Positions 41,252 to 50,639 are shown, counted from the stretch's first letter. The stretch: DNA of 64,000 nucleotides from Capillimicrobium parvum (GCF_021172045.1 NZ_CP087164.1:496001-560000), one strand, 5' to 3'. The notes: generated by a model from the letters alone, not told the origin. Translations and numbers: made by a program.

Positions 41252-41725
41252 ATGGCGAACCAGCTCTGGCTCCTGCGGCACGGCGAGGCCGAGCCGCACG
41301 ACGCACGCCCCGACGGCGATCGCCGGCTGACCGGCCGCGGCGTCGAGCAGTCCGCGGCCGCCGGCCGCGCACTCGCCCGCCTCTCGCTGCCGGTCCACGC
41401 GGTCTTCACCAGCCCGAAGGTGCGCGCCCGCGACACCGCCCTCGCCGCCTGCGCGGCGCTCGAGCTCGAGCCGATCGAGCACGCCGCGCTGGCCGAGGGC
41501 TTCGATGCGGGCGACGCCATGGAGCTCGTTGCCGCCGCGGAGCCGGACCAGCGGGTCCTCGTGGTCGGCCACAACCCGGACTTCGAGCAGGTCATCTACG
41601 ACCTCACCGGCGCGAGCATCGAGCTCCGCAAGGGCGCGCTGGCCGGCATCCGCATCAAGGGCACCGCCCGGGGCGAGCTCATCGCCTTGCTGCAGCCGCG
41701 CGAGATCGCCGCGCTGGCCGGATAG
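41252..41725 (+). CDS. sixA: Phosphohistidine phosphatase SixA-like
   Basis: A 157-residue histidine phosphatase. WLLRHGEAEPH (residues 6-16) is the RHG catalytic motif; RLTGRGVEQSAAAGRALARL, FTSPKVRARDTALA (phosphate-pocket Arg) and VVGHNPDFEQV (second His) complete the site. In E. coli SixA removes phosphate from histidine phosphotransfer proteins; the actinobacterial substrate is unknown. Leaderless-type promoter directly upstream. A TetR-type gene follows after 10 nt. Confidence 0.9.
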   Translation: MANQLWLLRHGEAEPHDARPDGDRRLTGRGVEQSAAAGRALARLSLPVHAVFTSPKVRARDTALAACAALELEPIEHAALAEGFDAGDAMELVAAAEPDQRVLVVGHNPDFEQVIYDLTGASIELRKGALAGIRIKGTARGELIALLQPREIAALAG

Positions 41726-41735
41726 CGGCGGGACC

Positions 41736-42296
41736 GTGGACGGCCGCACGGCCCGGGCGCTGCGCACGCGCGAGACGATCGTGGAGGCGCTCATCGCCCT
41801 GCTCGAGGAGGGCATGGTCCAGCCGTCGGTCGAGGACATCGCGGCTCGGGCCGCCGTCTCCGAACGCTCGATCTTCGGCCACTTCCACGATCGCGAGGGG
41901 CTGTTCGCCGCGGTTGGCGACCACCAGACGCGGATGCTGCGCGCGGAGTGGGGCGAGCTGCCGCCGCCGGACGCGCCGCTCGAGCGGCGCCTGGAGGAGT
42001 TCGCCGCCCAGCGCGCGCGCATCTACGAGCGGATCGCGCCGGTCCGCCGCGCCGCGCTGCGCATGGAGCCGTTCAGCGAGACGATCCAGCTCAGCATCGC
42101 CGACCTGCGCTCGATCAAGCGCCGCGAGGCGTGGCGGCTGTTCGGGCCCGAGCTCGCGGGCGACCACGTGCGCGGGTCCGCGCTCGCCGCGCTCGCGTCG
42201 TTCTCGGGGTGGGAGGCGCTGCGCCGCGAGCAGGAGCTCTCGGTCGACGAGGCGCGCGTGGCGCTGCGGGCCGGCCTTGAGCGGCTGGTGGGCTAA
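41736..42296 (+). CDS. TetR-family transcriptional regulator
   Basis: A 186-residue regulator. The N-terminal HTH covers ~1-50: RTRETIVEALIALLEEGMVQ, then PSVEDIAARAAVSERSIFGH and FHDREGLFAAVG. The rest is the all-helical ligand-binding domain of ~135 residues (LEEFAAQRARIYERIAPVRR). The GTG at 41736 is the natural start. Its operator is not known; the P450 operator at 3907 is too distant to assign to it. Convergent with the FAD-reductase gene; stops overlap by 4 nt. Confidence 0.85.
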   Translation: MDGRTARALRTRETIVEALIALLEEGMVQPSVEDIAARAAVSERSIFGHFHDREGLFAAVGDHQTRMLRAEWGELPPPDAPLERRLEEFAAQRARIYERIAPVRRAALRMEPFSETIQLSIADLRSIKRREAWRLFGPELAGDHVRGSALAALASFSGWEALRREQELSVDEARVALRAGLERLVG

Positions 42297-43636
42297 CGCT
42301 TCGCCGCGGCTCTGGCGGCGACGAGCACCGGGTCGAGCACGCCGGACACCGGCGGCGCATAGGCGAGGTCGAGCCACTGGATCTCGTCGACCGTCATGCC
42401 GGCCCAGATGCAGGTGGCGAGCGTGTCGATGCGCTTGCCCGCGGTCTGCGAGCCGACGATCTGGGCGCCGAGCAGGCGCCGGTCCTCGCGCCCGGCGACG
42501 AGCTTGACCCACATCGACGCCGAGCCCGGGAAGTAGGCGGCGCGCGTGTCGGTCTTCACGGTCGTCGCCACCACGTCGATGGCGGCCGCCTCGGCCTCGC
42601 TCTCGCTCAGGCCCGTGCGCGCGATCTCGCGGTGGCAGATGCGCGAGATCGCCGTGCCCAGCACGCCGGGGAACGCCAGGTCGCCGCCGGTCGCGTTGAC
42701 GCCCGCGATGCGGCCCTGCTTGTTCGCGTGCGTGCCGAGCTGCAGGTTGACCGGGCGCTCGAGCAGCCGGTGCCACGACTCGACGCAGTCGCCCGCCGCC
42801 CACACGCCGTCGTGGCCGGGGCAGCGCTGGTGGTCGTCGACGCGCAGCGCGCCGGATTCGCCGATCTCGAGGCCGGCCGCCTCGGCCACCTCCGTCGCGG
42901 GCCGGACCCCCGTCGCCATGACCACGTGCTCCGCCGCGATGTCCCCGTCGGACGTGCGCACCCCGCGGGGGCGGCCGTCGCCGTCGAGCAGCACCTCCTC
43001 CACCTGCGCCGACAGGACGACGCGGATGTCCTGGCCCTCGGCGGCGTCCTGGACGTGGGCGGCCATGTCGGCGTCGAGGGTCGTCATCAGCTGCGGCTCG
43101 CGGTCGACGAGCGTGACGCGGAGGTTGCGGTGCACGAGCGCCTCGGCCATCTCGAGGCCGATGTAGCCGCCGCCGATGACGACCGCGTCGGCGCCGCCGC
43201 GCAGGATCTGCCCGCGCAGGCGCCCGGCGGCGTCGATCGTGCGCGCGGGCTCGGTCGCCTCGACGCCCGGGATCGGCGGCGGCGTGGCGTGCGCGCCCGT
43301 CGCGACCACGAGCTGGTCGAACGGCTCGGTCGACTCCCGGCGGGCGTTGCGGTCCAGGACGGTCAGCTCGCGGCGGGCGAGATCGACGGCGAGGACCTCA
43401 TGGCGGATGCGCACGTCGATGCCGTTCGCGCGGTGCTGGTCGGGCGAGCGGGCGATGAGGTCGTCGGACTCGTCGACGAGCCCGGCGACGTGGTACGGGA
43501 TGCCGCAGGCACTGAACGACGTGTAGCCGCTGCGCTCGAACGCGACGATCCCGAGGTCCGGGTCGCGGCGGCGCGCGTTCGCCGCCGCGCTCATCCCGGC
43601 GGCGTCGCCGCCGATGATCGCCAGGCGCTGACCCAC
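42293..43636 (-). CDS. FAD-dependent pyridine nucleotide-disulfide reductase (CoA-disulfide reductase group)
   Basis: A 447-residue flavoprotein. GQRLAIIGGDAAGMSAAANA binds FAD; the next block YTSFSACGIPYHVAG holds the single redox Cys typical of CoA-disulfide reductase/NADH oxidase (SFxxCGxP). LVVATGAHATPPPIPGV, the second Rossmann motif AVVIGGGYIGLEMAEAL (~150), VVMATGVRP and GVWAAGDCVE follow; the C-terminal dimerisation domain ends at residue 447. Uses NAD(P)H to reduce disulfides or perhaps oxygen/persulfides. The GTG at 43636 is adjacent to the FAD motif, with TACGGT 8 nt upstream. Divergent from the glycosylase gene. Confidence 0.9.
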   Translation of the reverse strand: MGQRLAIIGGDAAGMSAAANARRRDPDLGIVAFERSGYTSFSACGIPYHVAGLVDESDDLIARSPDQHRANGIDVRIRHEVLAVDLARRELTVLDRNARRESTEPFDQLVVATGAHATPPPIPGVEATEPARTIDAAGRLRGQILRGGADAVVIGGGYIGLEMAEALVHRNLRVTLVDREPQLMTTLDADMAAHVQDAAEGQDIRVVLSAQVEEVLLDGDGRPRGVRTSDGDIAAEHVVMATGVRPATEVAEAAGLEIGESGALRVDDHQRCPGHDGVWAAGDCVESWHRLLERPVNLQLGTHANKQGRIAGVNATGGDLAFPGVLGTAISRICHREIARTGLSESEAEAAAIDVVATTVKTDTRAAYFPGSASMWVKLVAGREDRRLLGAQIVGSQTAGKRIDTLATCIWAGMTVDEIQWLDLAYAPPVSGVLDPVLVAARAAAKR

Positions 43637-43644
43637 TGTCGCCC

Positions 43645-43650
43645 ACCGTA
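43645..43650 (-). promoter_or_regulatory. -10 hexamer TACGGT for the FAD-reductase gene
   Basis: TACGGT ends 8 nt before the GTG at 43636 in the 49-nt divergent gap shared with the glycosylase gene, which has TACCCT (43670-43675) 10 nt before its ATG. Confidence 0.45.
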
Positions 43651-43685
43651 CCCAGGTGGGCGGCGGGGTTACCCTTGAGCTCGCC

Positions 43686-44534
43686 ATGCCCGAGCTGCCG
43701 GAGGTCGAGATCACCGCCCGCCGCCTCGACGCGGCGCTGCGCGGCGCGGTCATCGAGTCGACGCTTGCGCCCGGCATCAACGCGCTCAAGACGTTCGACC
43801 CGCCGCTGCACGCGCTCGACGGGTCGGCGATCACCGGCGTGCGACGCATCGGCAAGCACCTCGTCGTCGACGTCGCCGGCGACCTGCACCTGCTCATCCA
43901 CCTGATGTCCGCGGGGCGCCTGCAGCTCTACGACAAGCGCGCGTCGCTGCGCGACCGGACGTCGCGTCTGCTGCTGCGCATCGACGACGGGCGCGAGCTG
44001 CGCCTGCGCGAGTTCGGCACGAAGCAGGCGGCGTGGGTGAAGGTCCTGCGCGACGGCGACCTCGAGGCCGACGATGCGGTCGCCACGCTCGGCCCGGAGG
44101 CGTGGCCCGACCCGCCGGCGGACCTCGGCTCGCTGCTCGACGCGCCGCGGCCGCTGCACACGCTGCTGCGCGACCAGCGCGTCATCGCGGGGATCGGACG
44201 CTCGTGGGTCGACGAGATCCTGTGGCGGGCAAGGCTGTCGCCGTTCAAGCGCGGCGACGACCTCAGCGCGGAGGAGGCGGCCGAGTTGCGCACCGCGATC
44301 GTCGAGACCCTCGGCGGCGCGATCGACCACTACGAGCGCGTGGTGCAGCTCCCGATCCCCGACAAGCTCCCGCTGCCGCTCGAGGTGCACCGCCACCAGG
44401 GCGAGCCATGCCCGCGCTGCGGCACGACCCTCGAGGCGGTGTTCTACGAGGACTACGTCATGAGCTATTGCCCGCAGGAGCAGACCGGAGGCAAGGTGCT
44501 CAAGGACCGGCGGCTGTCGCGGCTGCTGAAGTGA
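43686..44534 (+). CDS. mutM: Formamidopyrimidine-DNA glycosylase (Fpg/Nei family)
   Basis: A 282-residue base-excision repair glycosylase. It begins MPELPEVEITARRL: Pro2 becomes the N-terminal catalytic amine and Glu3 the partner. The H2TH region has AGIGRSWVDEILWRARLSPF (~180). The C-terminal zinc finger starts CPRC (~240), but the second pair reads CPQEQ, not CPxCQ, so the fourth ligand is Glu. The rest of the finger tail (GGKVLKDRRLSRLL) is normal. The ATG at 43686 is fixed by the need for Pro2. Confidence 0.93.
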   Translation: MPELPEVEITARRLDAALRGAVIESTLAPGINALKTFDPPLHALDGSAITGVRRIGKHLVVDVAGDLHLLIHLMSAGRLQLYDKRASLRDRTSRLLLRIDDGRELRLREFGTKQAAWVKVLRDGDLEADDAVATLGPEAWPDPPADLGSLLDAPRPLHTLLRDQRVIAGIGRSWVDEILWRARLSPFKRGDDLSAEEAAELRTAIVETLGGAIDHYERVVQLPIPDKLPLPLEVHRHQGEPCPRCGTTLEAVFYEDYVMSYCPQEQTGGKVLKDRRLSRLLK

Positions 44535-44544
44535 CCGTGCCTCG

Positions 44545-45924
44545 TCAGCGGCGCACGCGGAACCCGAGCCGCACGCGCCTGGACTTCGTCCCCGCGGCAT
44601 CCTTGCCCTGCGCGCTCAGGACGTAGCGGCCGACGCTCAAGCCATCGGCGGAGAACGTGCGGGCGTTGGCGCCCTTCGCGCCACGGTCCGTGAACGAGCG
44701 CACCTTGCGCAGGTGGCCGCGGACGCGGCGCCGGAGCGTGAAGCGCACGCTCGCCGCTCCGTTGAGGCGGTAGGTGATCCGGGCGGTGGTGGTGCGGTGC
44801 AGCGGCGTCGGGGCGATCGCCAGGCGCTTGAGGACCAATCGGGTCCCTGCCTGTGGGGCGGGAGGCTGTCCCGGACCGGCCGGCGCGACGTCGCCGTAGG
44901 TGAAGCCGTCGGCAACCGAGGTGGCGCTCGTCGCTCCGGGGTTGGCGACGGTGACGTCGACGGCTCCGGCCGCGTGCGGCGGCGACACGGCTTCGATCCG
45001 CGTGGCCGCGACGCTCACCACGCGGGCCGCAGCATCCCCGAACGCGACGCGGGTGGCGCCCTCGAAGCCGCTGCCGCGGATGACGACGGACGTCCCGCCG
45101 GCGGTCGGACCCGAGTTCGGCGCGAGGTCGGTGACCACGGGCGTCTCGAAGTAGCGGTAGCGCGCGGTGGCGGTGCCGCCCGGGACGGTGACCGTGACGT
45201 CGACGGCGCCCGAGGGGCGGTCGGGCGGCCGGACGACGATCGCGCTGTTCGTGTTCGAGACGATCGTGGCGGGGGTCGAGCCGAAGGCGACCGCGGTCGC
45301 GTTGGCGAGGTGCGCTCCGGCGATCGTGACCGGCGGGCCGTTGCGCAGCGGACCGGCCGCCGAGGTCAGCGACGTGATCGCCGGCGCCGTCAGCGTGACG
45401 TCGGCGTTGAGTTGCAGCTCATAGCCGGTGTAGCTCTGGGTGGGCGTCGTCGGCGTCGCGCCCAGGGCGGGGGCGAACAAGAGGCGGGTTGCGGTCGGCG
45501 TCGCGATCACCGCGACCTCGCCGTTCCTCAGGGTCGCGCCGATCCGGTCGCCTGCCAAGACCGGGAGGCTCGTGGTCATGGCGGTGCCGTCCAGCGACGT
45601 CGCCGGTGCGCTCTCCTGGGCCGCCGCCCACGCGTCGCCGTCGGCATGCGCGACGATCAGCGTCACGCCGGGGCCCTGGCCCATGAGTCGCCACGCGGTG
45701 ATCGTCCCGTCGGCCGGGGCCTGCAGCACCCCGCCGGGCGCGACGATCGACCCGAAGACGTATGAGCACGTCGGCTGTGCGATCGGGCAGACGGCGTAGG
45801 AGGTCGACGGGGCGAGGGTGGGCGGTCCCAGCCGCACGGTCACCGCCTGCGCCGGCGCGACGGCCGTGATGCCGGCGACCACGGCCGCGGCGACGGTGGT
45901 CAGCCATCTGGTGCGCCCCGCCAT
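44545..45924 (-). CDS. Secreted IPT/TIG-domain protein
   Basis: A 459-residue exported protein. Signal peptide at 1-28 (RTRWLTTVAAAVVAGITAVA, cleavage after AQA). Residues ~30-180 are a beta-rich domain of unknown type with two Cys. Two IPT/TIG immunoglobulin-like domains follow: ~185-265 (VTIAGAHLANATAVAFGSTP) and ~268-350 (GPTAGGTSVVIRGSGFEGAT). The C-terminal ~95 residues form another beta domain with many Arg/Lys. The TIG repeats suggest binding to surface polysaccharide or protein. ATG at 45924 was taken over 46026 because it begins the signal peptide. Confidence 0.82.
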   Translation of the reverse strand: MAGRTRWLTTVAAAVVAGITAVAPAQAVTVRLGPPTLAPSTSYAVCPIAQPTCSYVFGSIVAPGGVLQAPADGTITAWRLMGQGPGVTLIVAHADGDAWAAAQESAPATSLDGTAMTTSLPVLAGDRIGATLRNGEVAVIATPTATRLLFAPALGATPTTPTQSYTGYELQLNADVTLTAPAITSLTSAAGPLRNGPPVTIAGAHLANATAVAFGSTPATIVSNTNSAIVVRPPDRPSGAVDVTVTVPGGTATARYRYFETPVVTDLAPNSGPTAGGTSVVIRGSGFEGATRVAFGDAAARVVSVAATRIEAVSPPHAAGAVDVTVANPGATSATSVADGFTYGDVAPAGPGQPPAPQAGTRLVLKRLAIAPTPLHRTTTARITYRLNGAASVRFTLRRRVRGHLRKVRSFTDRGAKGANARTFSADGLSVGRYVLSAQGKDAAGTKSRRVRLGFRVRR

Positions 45925-46039
45925 GTGACGATCATCACGCACAGCGTCGAGGCCAGTCAACCCCCGGCGAGGCCCTGGCCGACGCGGCCGACGACGCTCA
46001 CCCATCGGCTCGAGGTCCACCGCCATCAGGGCGAGCCGG

Positions 46040-46831
46040 CTAACCGCCGCCGCTGATCCCCGCCAGCAGGCCCTTGGTGAACGGGTCGCTGCTCACCGCG
46101 ATGGATCCCGAGTACGGGTACTGGAGGATCAGCGCGGTCAGCAGCCCTGATGCGACGACCACGGCCACCACGACCACGATGAGGACGTCCAGGCTGCCGT
46201 GATGCGTGCGAACGAACATGAACACGCCGACCGTCATGAACGACAGGAAGATCAGGAGCCCGAGCAGTGGCCCGGGGATCGACGTCTCGGCCTTGGCCAC
46301 CCGGTTCTCGCGCTCGGCGAGAAACGTGTTGAGCTGATCCGTCGCGGCCCCGTAGAAGGTCTTCTGCGTCTCGGTCTGCGGTGCGTAGGCCTGCAGCGCC
46401 TCGACGATGCCGACCACCAGGGCGTTGGCGTGGGGATCCGACCGTCCCTCCGCCAGGGTGTCGAACTCATGATCGCGGACCTCCGCCGTGTACCTCGCGA
46501 TGGCCCGCTCGACCGCGAGCCGGTCGGCGTCCGGGAACGCGCGCGCGTCCTGCACGATGGCGCCGAGCGCGTTCGCCTCGTCCGTGACGTCCGACGACGC
46601 GCTGGTGTAGTCGCTGTAGAGGTTCACCACGACGAAGGCGAGGACCAGGGCGAACAGCGTCATCACCATCGCCGCAAGCCCCAGGACGCCCTCCACCGAG
46701 CCCTGATCCCGCCACCGGGCCAGGAAATGGCAGACCAGCCTGAACGCCCCGAGCGCGAGGGCCACGATCGCGCCGATGAACGCCAGCGCCAACGCCCACT
46801 CGGGCACCGCGTTCAGCAGGTCGCGAACCAC
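46040..46831 (-). CDS. DUF4239-like membrane protein (bestrophin-like)
   Basis: A 263-residue protein. TM helices lie at ~12-34 and ~52-74 (VLGLAAMVMTLFALVLAFVV). A ~105-residue helical extracytoplasmic part (VTDEANALGAIVQDARAFPD, ERAIARYTAEVRDHEF) follows, with more helices at ~185-210 and ~215-240. The E/A-rich middle with VxxEANALG is the recognisable signature of DUF4239, also called bestrophin-like. Function unknown. A GTG start at 46831 fits the first helix. Confidence 0.75.
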   Translation of the reverse strand: MVRDLLNAVPEWALALAFIGAIVALALGAFRLVCHFLARWRDQGSVEGVLGLAAMVMTLFALVLAFVVVNLYSDYTSASSDVTDEANALGAIVQDARAFPDADRLAVERAIARYTAEVRDHEFDTLAEGRSDPHANALVVGIVEALQAYAPQTETQKTFYGAATDQLNTFLAERENRVAKAETSIPGPLLGLLIFLSFMTVGVFMFVRTHHGSLDVLIVVVVAVVVASGLLTALILQYPYSGSIAVSSDPFTKGLLAGISGGG

Positions 46832-47000
46832 GGCGCCAGCCTATGCGCGGCCGGTGTGCGTGTGGCGCCGATTCGACGGCCGCTCGACGGGGATCCTCTC
46901 GGTTCGGCAGCCTCGCGCGGCCCGGTGAGGATGACCGGCGTGAACGAACCAGGACCGGAGGCCGACGCGCTCTCGATCCCCGGCGGTCGCGGGTGCGAGC

Positions 47001-48605
47001 TCACGGCGAGGGCGGACCCTGGCCAAGCGGTTGGCCGAACTCCGGGTCGAACGGCTGTCGGTCGGACCGGCACACGGCGCCGCGCGGCGGGGTGGCGAGG
47101 CGGACGAGGTAGGCGCTGATCGCTCGTTTGACGCACGAGCTGGGATCGAGGGGGCTCGTGTGGCTGTAGCCGTCGTGGGTCAGGAGCACGGCGTTGCCCA
47201 GCCGGCGGGCGCTGCGGCGGGCGTTGGCATAGGGCGTGTTCGGGTCGTGGGTGGTGCCGATCACCAGGATGGGGCTCCTGGTGGTCGCGTTCCACGGCCC
47301 GGTGTAGCGGTCCGCGCTGCGAGCGGGCCATGAGGCGCAGGGCGCCCAGCGCCACCAGCTGATCACCGGCCCATAGATGGCGCTGACGTCGGTGATCCGA
47401 CGGACGACCCTGTGCCATGACCGGGGGCCCTGTCGTGACGGACTGTCAGCACAGGTCAGGGCGACGGCCGGTAGGCCGGGGGCGACGGTCGGCGACGAGA
47501 ACACGGTGGTCAGGATCCGCCCCGTCGTTGCGAGGTCCGCGCCGTCGCCGCGCGCCGCGGCGTCGAGCGCAGTGGCCATCTCCGGCCACTTCGCCGGCCC
47601 ACCGCTCATGTCGACCAGGATCGCGGAGAGGGCGTCGCCGTACGTCAGCGGTCCAGGTGGGGTGGCGGATGGTGCCGGCATCGGAGCGCGCCGCAGCCGT
47701 GCCAGCAGACGCTCGACTCGCGTGGCGGCCGACGGGCCGCGTCCCGCCAACGCGCAGCGGGCAGATCCGGCACGGTCGCACAGCGACAGGAAGCCCTCGA
47801 ACGCATGATCGGCATAGCTCAGCTCGTTCACGTATTGCGCTTCGGTGCCCCGCGTGTAGGTGACCGGATCGACGACGCCGTCGAGGACCATCGCCCGTAC
47901 GCGTGTTGGATAGATGTTGGCGTAGGTCTGGCCGATCAAGGTGCCGCCGGAGATGCCGAGGTAGGTCAGCCGCCGGTCGCCGACCAGGCGGCGGAGGTGG
48001 TCGAGGTCGCGTGCCGTGTCGGCGAGCGAGATGTGGCGCAGGAGAGCGCCACTCACCTTCCCGCAGCGGCGTGCGAGTGAGGCGGTCGTGCCCACCTGGC
48101 GCCGAGAGGCCGCGGCGGTGAACGGGATCGACCAGTCGTCGAAGAACGCCGCGCGACGCTTCTCGCGGCGAAAGCAGCGAACGTGGGTGCTCGCACCGGC
48201 ACCACGGATGTCCCAGCCGACGACGTCGAATCGCCCCTGGCCGGCGGCGTCCAACGCCGTGCCATCCTCTCTGACCTTCTCGACCGAGCCGCCCGGGCCG
48301 CCCGGGTTGACGAACAGCGATCCGATCCGCTGCTCGGTCCGGCTGGCGGCGCGGCGGATCACCGCGAGCCGGATCTTGCGGCCGTGGGGACGGTTCCAGT
48401 CGAGGGGCACCGCGACCCGCGCGCACTGGAGCTGCTTGCCGCAGCCGTGCCACGCGATCGCTGTCCTCGCGGTCTGTGCGCGAACGCCCGGGCCTCGCGA
48501 GGCGTTGGCGTCAGCGCTACCGGCGAGCACGATCGCGGCGCAGCAGGCCAGCACCGCGACTCGCGCCGCACCAGCAGAGCCCTCGGCGTCGGGGGCAACC
48601 TCCAT
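47001..48605 (-). CDS. Secreted alpha/beta hydrolase with TAP-like C-terminal domain (S33-type)
   Basis: A 534-residue exported hydrolase. Signal peptide ~12-35. The N-terminal part CARVAVPLDWNRP and SLFVNPGGPGGS (oxyanion region) match the tripeptidyl aminopeptidase/SlpD-SlpE group. Nucleophile Ser is in YLGISGGTLIGQTYA (~220), the acid Asp in VIGTTHDPNTPY (~455) and the His in HDGYSHTS (~485), ahead of a TAP-like C-terminal segment. Such enzymes cut peptides or esters outside the cell. Strong Shine-Dalgarno GGGAGG 8 nt before the ATG at 48605. Confidence 0.87.
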   Translation of the reverse strand: MEVAPDAEGSAGAARVAVLACCAAIVLAGSADANASRGPGVRAQTARTAIAWHGCGKQLQCARVAVPLDWNRPHGRKIRLAVIRRAASRTEQRIGSLFVNPGGPGGSVEKVREDGTALDAAGQGRFDVVGWDIRGAGASTHVRCFRREKRRAAFFDDWSIPFTAAASRRQVGTTASLARRCGKVSGALLRHISLADTARDLDHLRRLVGDRRLTYLGISGGTLIGQTYANIYPTRVRAMVLDGVVDPVTYTRGTEAQYVNELSYADHAFEGFLSLCDRAGSARCALAGRGPSAATRVERLLARLRRAPMPAPSATPPGPLTYGDALSAILVDMSGGPAKWPEMATALDAAARGDGADLATTGRILTTVFSSPTVAPGLPAVALTCADSPSRQGPRSWHRVVRRITDVSAIYGPVISWWRWAPCASWPARSADRYTGPWNATTRSPILVIGTTHDPNTPYANARRSARRLGNAVLLTHDGYSHTSPLDPSSCVKRAISAYLVRLATPPRGAVCRSDRQPFDPEFGQPLGQGPPSP

Positions 48606-48792
48606 GCGGCCGGCCTCCCTTCAGCGGAGTCTCCGCAGTGGGGTGTCCGGCATCATCGGTCACCGGTACGGAACGGACGACACGACCCTACGCCTCTGGA
48701 GCGCGGTGTGCGGACCGCAGATCCCGACAGCCCGTGCGCCGCACGAGCGGCGGCTGTAGGGTGCGTGACCTGGGCGACGGAGTGCCCGACGT

Positions 48793-50073
48793 ATGGACGT
48801 CATCCCACAGAGCGCCGTCGCGGCGCTCAAGCCGCTCTCCCGAGCGATGCACGGAGCGGTTCTCGTTTCGCTGCTGGTGGTCGTGGTCGGTGCCTCGGTC
48901 CTGTCGGCCGCAAGCCCGGCGGCCGGTGCTCTGACCGCTGCGCGTTGGTCGGGAAGCACCTTGCCGCGCGCGACGGCCGCCGGCTCGATGCTGACCCTGA
49001 CCCCGGTGCTGCAGAAGGTGATCTCGCCGCCGCGATGGTTCGAGGGAGCCGATGGCCGCTTCCACATGAAGTACGAGCTCAAGCTCACCAACGCGGCGCC
49101 CGTCTCTCTCGATGTCTCGTCGGTCGAGGTGCGCAGCGGTCGCGGACGGCACATCGACACGCTCTCGGGACCCCGGCTGGCGGCGGCGATGACGCAGCTC
49201 GGCGAGCAGGCGCCGACCTCCACGCTCAACGGGTCGACGGTCGGCATCGTGTGGGTCGACCTCACGTTCCCCACCCGGCGCAGCATCCCGCGCGCGATCG
49301 AACACCGGCTCACAATCGATGTCGGGCCCGGGCGGGGGGTCGGCCCGATGCTCACCCACGTCGGCGGCCGCGCCGAGGTCGCGCACCGCCCCCCGATGGT
49401 GCTCTCGCCCCCGTTGCAGGGCGCACGGTGGACCGCGGCCATCAGCCATCATCGCCGCTCGATCCAGACCGTCAACGGACGTCTGCGAGATGGACAGCGC
49501 TTCGCGGTGGATTGGAATTGTCTCGACGCCCAAGGCCGGACGATGTCCGGCCCGCCCGACGAGCTCGCAAGCTCGCCGAGCTATCGGGCGCCCGTCCTCG
49601 CGGTGCGCGACGCCAAGGTCGTCCAAGCGGTCGACGGGCTCCCCGAGCTGATACCAGGCGAGACGTTCTCCGGTGGACTCGCCCAGGCGGACGGCAATCA
49701 CGTGATCCTGAAGCTGGGTCCCGGCACGTTCGCCGGCTACGCGCACCTTGTTCCAGGCAGCGTGCGGGTGCGCGCTGGTGACCATGTGCGCCGAGGACAG
49801 GTGCTCGGCCTGCTCGGCAGCTCCGGCAACTCGAGCGGCCCGCATCTGCACTTTCAGCTGATGAACCGCCCCTCGCTCCTGGACGCCGATGGGCTGCCCT
49901 TCGTCCTTCGTCGCTTCGAGCTCCAGGGCGACTTCGGCTCGGTCGACGCGCTCGTCGAAGCCGACGCGACGGGGGCCACGCTCGCGATCGACCGGTCCGA
50001 CGCCGGCCCCCGCCGGCGCGTCGGCCTGGTCGGATTCCCCGTGGTGGACCTCCCTCGTCGCGGCCCGCGCTGA
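48793..50073 (+). CDS. Exported M23-type peptidase (LytM-like)
   Basis: A 426-residue exported protein. A membrane/signal segment spans ~20-45 (GAVLVSLLVVVVGASVLSAA). Residues ~50-200 are a beta-rich domain of unknown role. The C-terminal part has the M23 fold: RFAVDWNCLD, ADGNHVILKLGPGTFAGYAHL, VRAGDHVRRGQVLGLLGSSG and SGPHLHFQLM, where H-x-H and the earlier Asp of FAVDW are metal ligands. The first M23 His (normally H-x3-D) reads FAVDW with no upstream His in place, so metal binding may be incomplete. Divergent from the TAP-like hydrolase. Confidence 0.8.
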   Translation: MDVIPQSAVAALKPLSRAMHGAVLVSLLVVVVGASVLSAASPAAGALTAARWSGSTLPRATAAGSMLTLTPVLQKVISPPRWFEGADGRFHMKYELKLTNAAPVSLDVSSVEVRSGRGRHIDTLSGPRLAAAMTQLGEQAPTSTLNGSTVGIVWVDLTFPTRRSIPRAIEHRLTIDVGPGRGVGPMLTHVGGRAEVAHRPPMVLSPPLQGARWTAAISHHRRSIQTVNGRLRDGQRFAVDWNCLDAQGRTMSGPPDELASSPSYRAPVLAVRDAKVVQAVDGLPELIPGETFSGGLAQADGNHVILKLGPGTFAGYAHLVPGSVRVRAGDHVRRGQVLGLLGSSGNSSGPHLHFQLMNRPSLLDADGLPFVLRRFELQGDFGSVDALVEADATGATLAIDRSDAGPRRRVGLVGFPVVDLPRRGPR

Positions 50074-50143
50074 ACCTGCTGCACCGAGAGCGTGCTGTTC
50101 GCGGTCGGGGTAACGTCCGCGCTCCTCTGGAAACCGTGGCGCA

Positions 50144-50632
50144 ATGGAGACCGACACGATGATCGAATCAGGCCAGCCCGCCCCCGACTTCACCCTGCCC
50201 GACCAGGACGGCGAGATCGTGACGCTGTCGTCGCTGCGCGGCAGTCCGGTGGTCGTCTACTTCTATCCCAAGGCCGACACGCCGGGCTGCACGACGCAGG
50301 CATGCGGCGTGCGCGACCACGCGGCCGACTACGACGCCCGCGGCGCGATCGTGCTCGGCATCTCGCCCGATCCGGTGAAGAAGGTCAAGAAGTTCCACGA
50401 CAAGCGGTCGCTGAACTTCAGGCTCCTCGCCGACGAGGATCATGCGGTCGCCGAGGCGTACGGCGTGTGGGTCGAGAAGTCGATGTACGGGCGCACGTAC
50501 ATGGGCAACGAGCGCACGACGTTCGTGATCGATCCCGATGGGGTGATCACCGACGTGCTGCGCAAGGTCAAGCCCGCCGAGCACGACGACCTGGTGCTCG
50601 GGGCGCTGGGCGCGGGCGCGATCGGCGGCTGA
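50144..50632 (+). CDS. bcp: Thiol peroxidase of the Bcp/PrxQ type
   Basis: A 162-residue peroxiredoxin. FTLPDQDGEIVTLSSLRG, then VVYFYPKADTPGCTTQACGV with peroxidatic Cys49 and resolving Cys54 (C-x4-C, atypical 2-Cys type). GISPDPVKKVKKFHDKRSLN and YGVWVEKSMYGRTYMG follow. It reduces hydrogen and organic peroxides using thioredoxin. METDTMIESG: either the ATG at 50144 or that at 50159 could be used; the second would give the more usual family length. A 14-bp-stem hairpin follows the stop. Confidence 0.95.
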   Translation: METDTMIESGQPAPDFTLPDQDGEIVTLSSLRGSPVVVYFYPKADTPGCTTQACGVRDHAADYDARGAIVLGISPDPVKKVKKFHDKRSLNFRLLADEDHAVAEAYGVWVEKSMYGRTYMGNERTTFVIDPDGVITDVLRKVKPAEHDDLVLGALGAGAIGG

Positions 50633-50639
50633 TCGCGTC

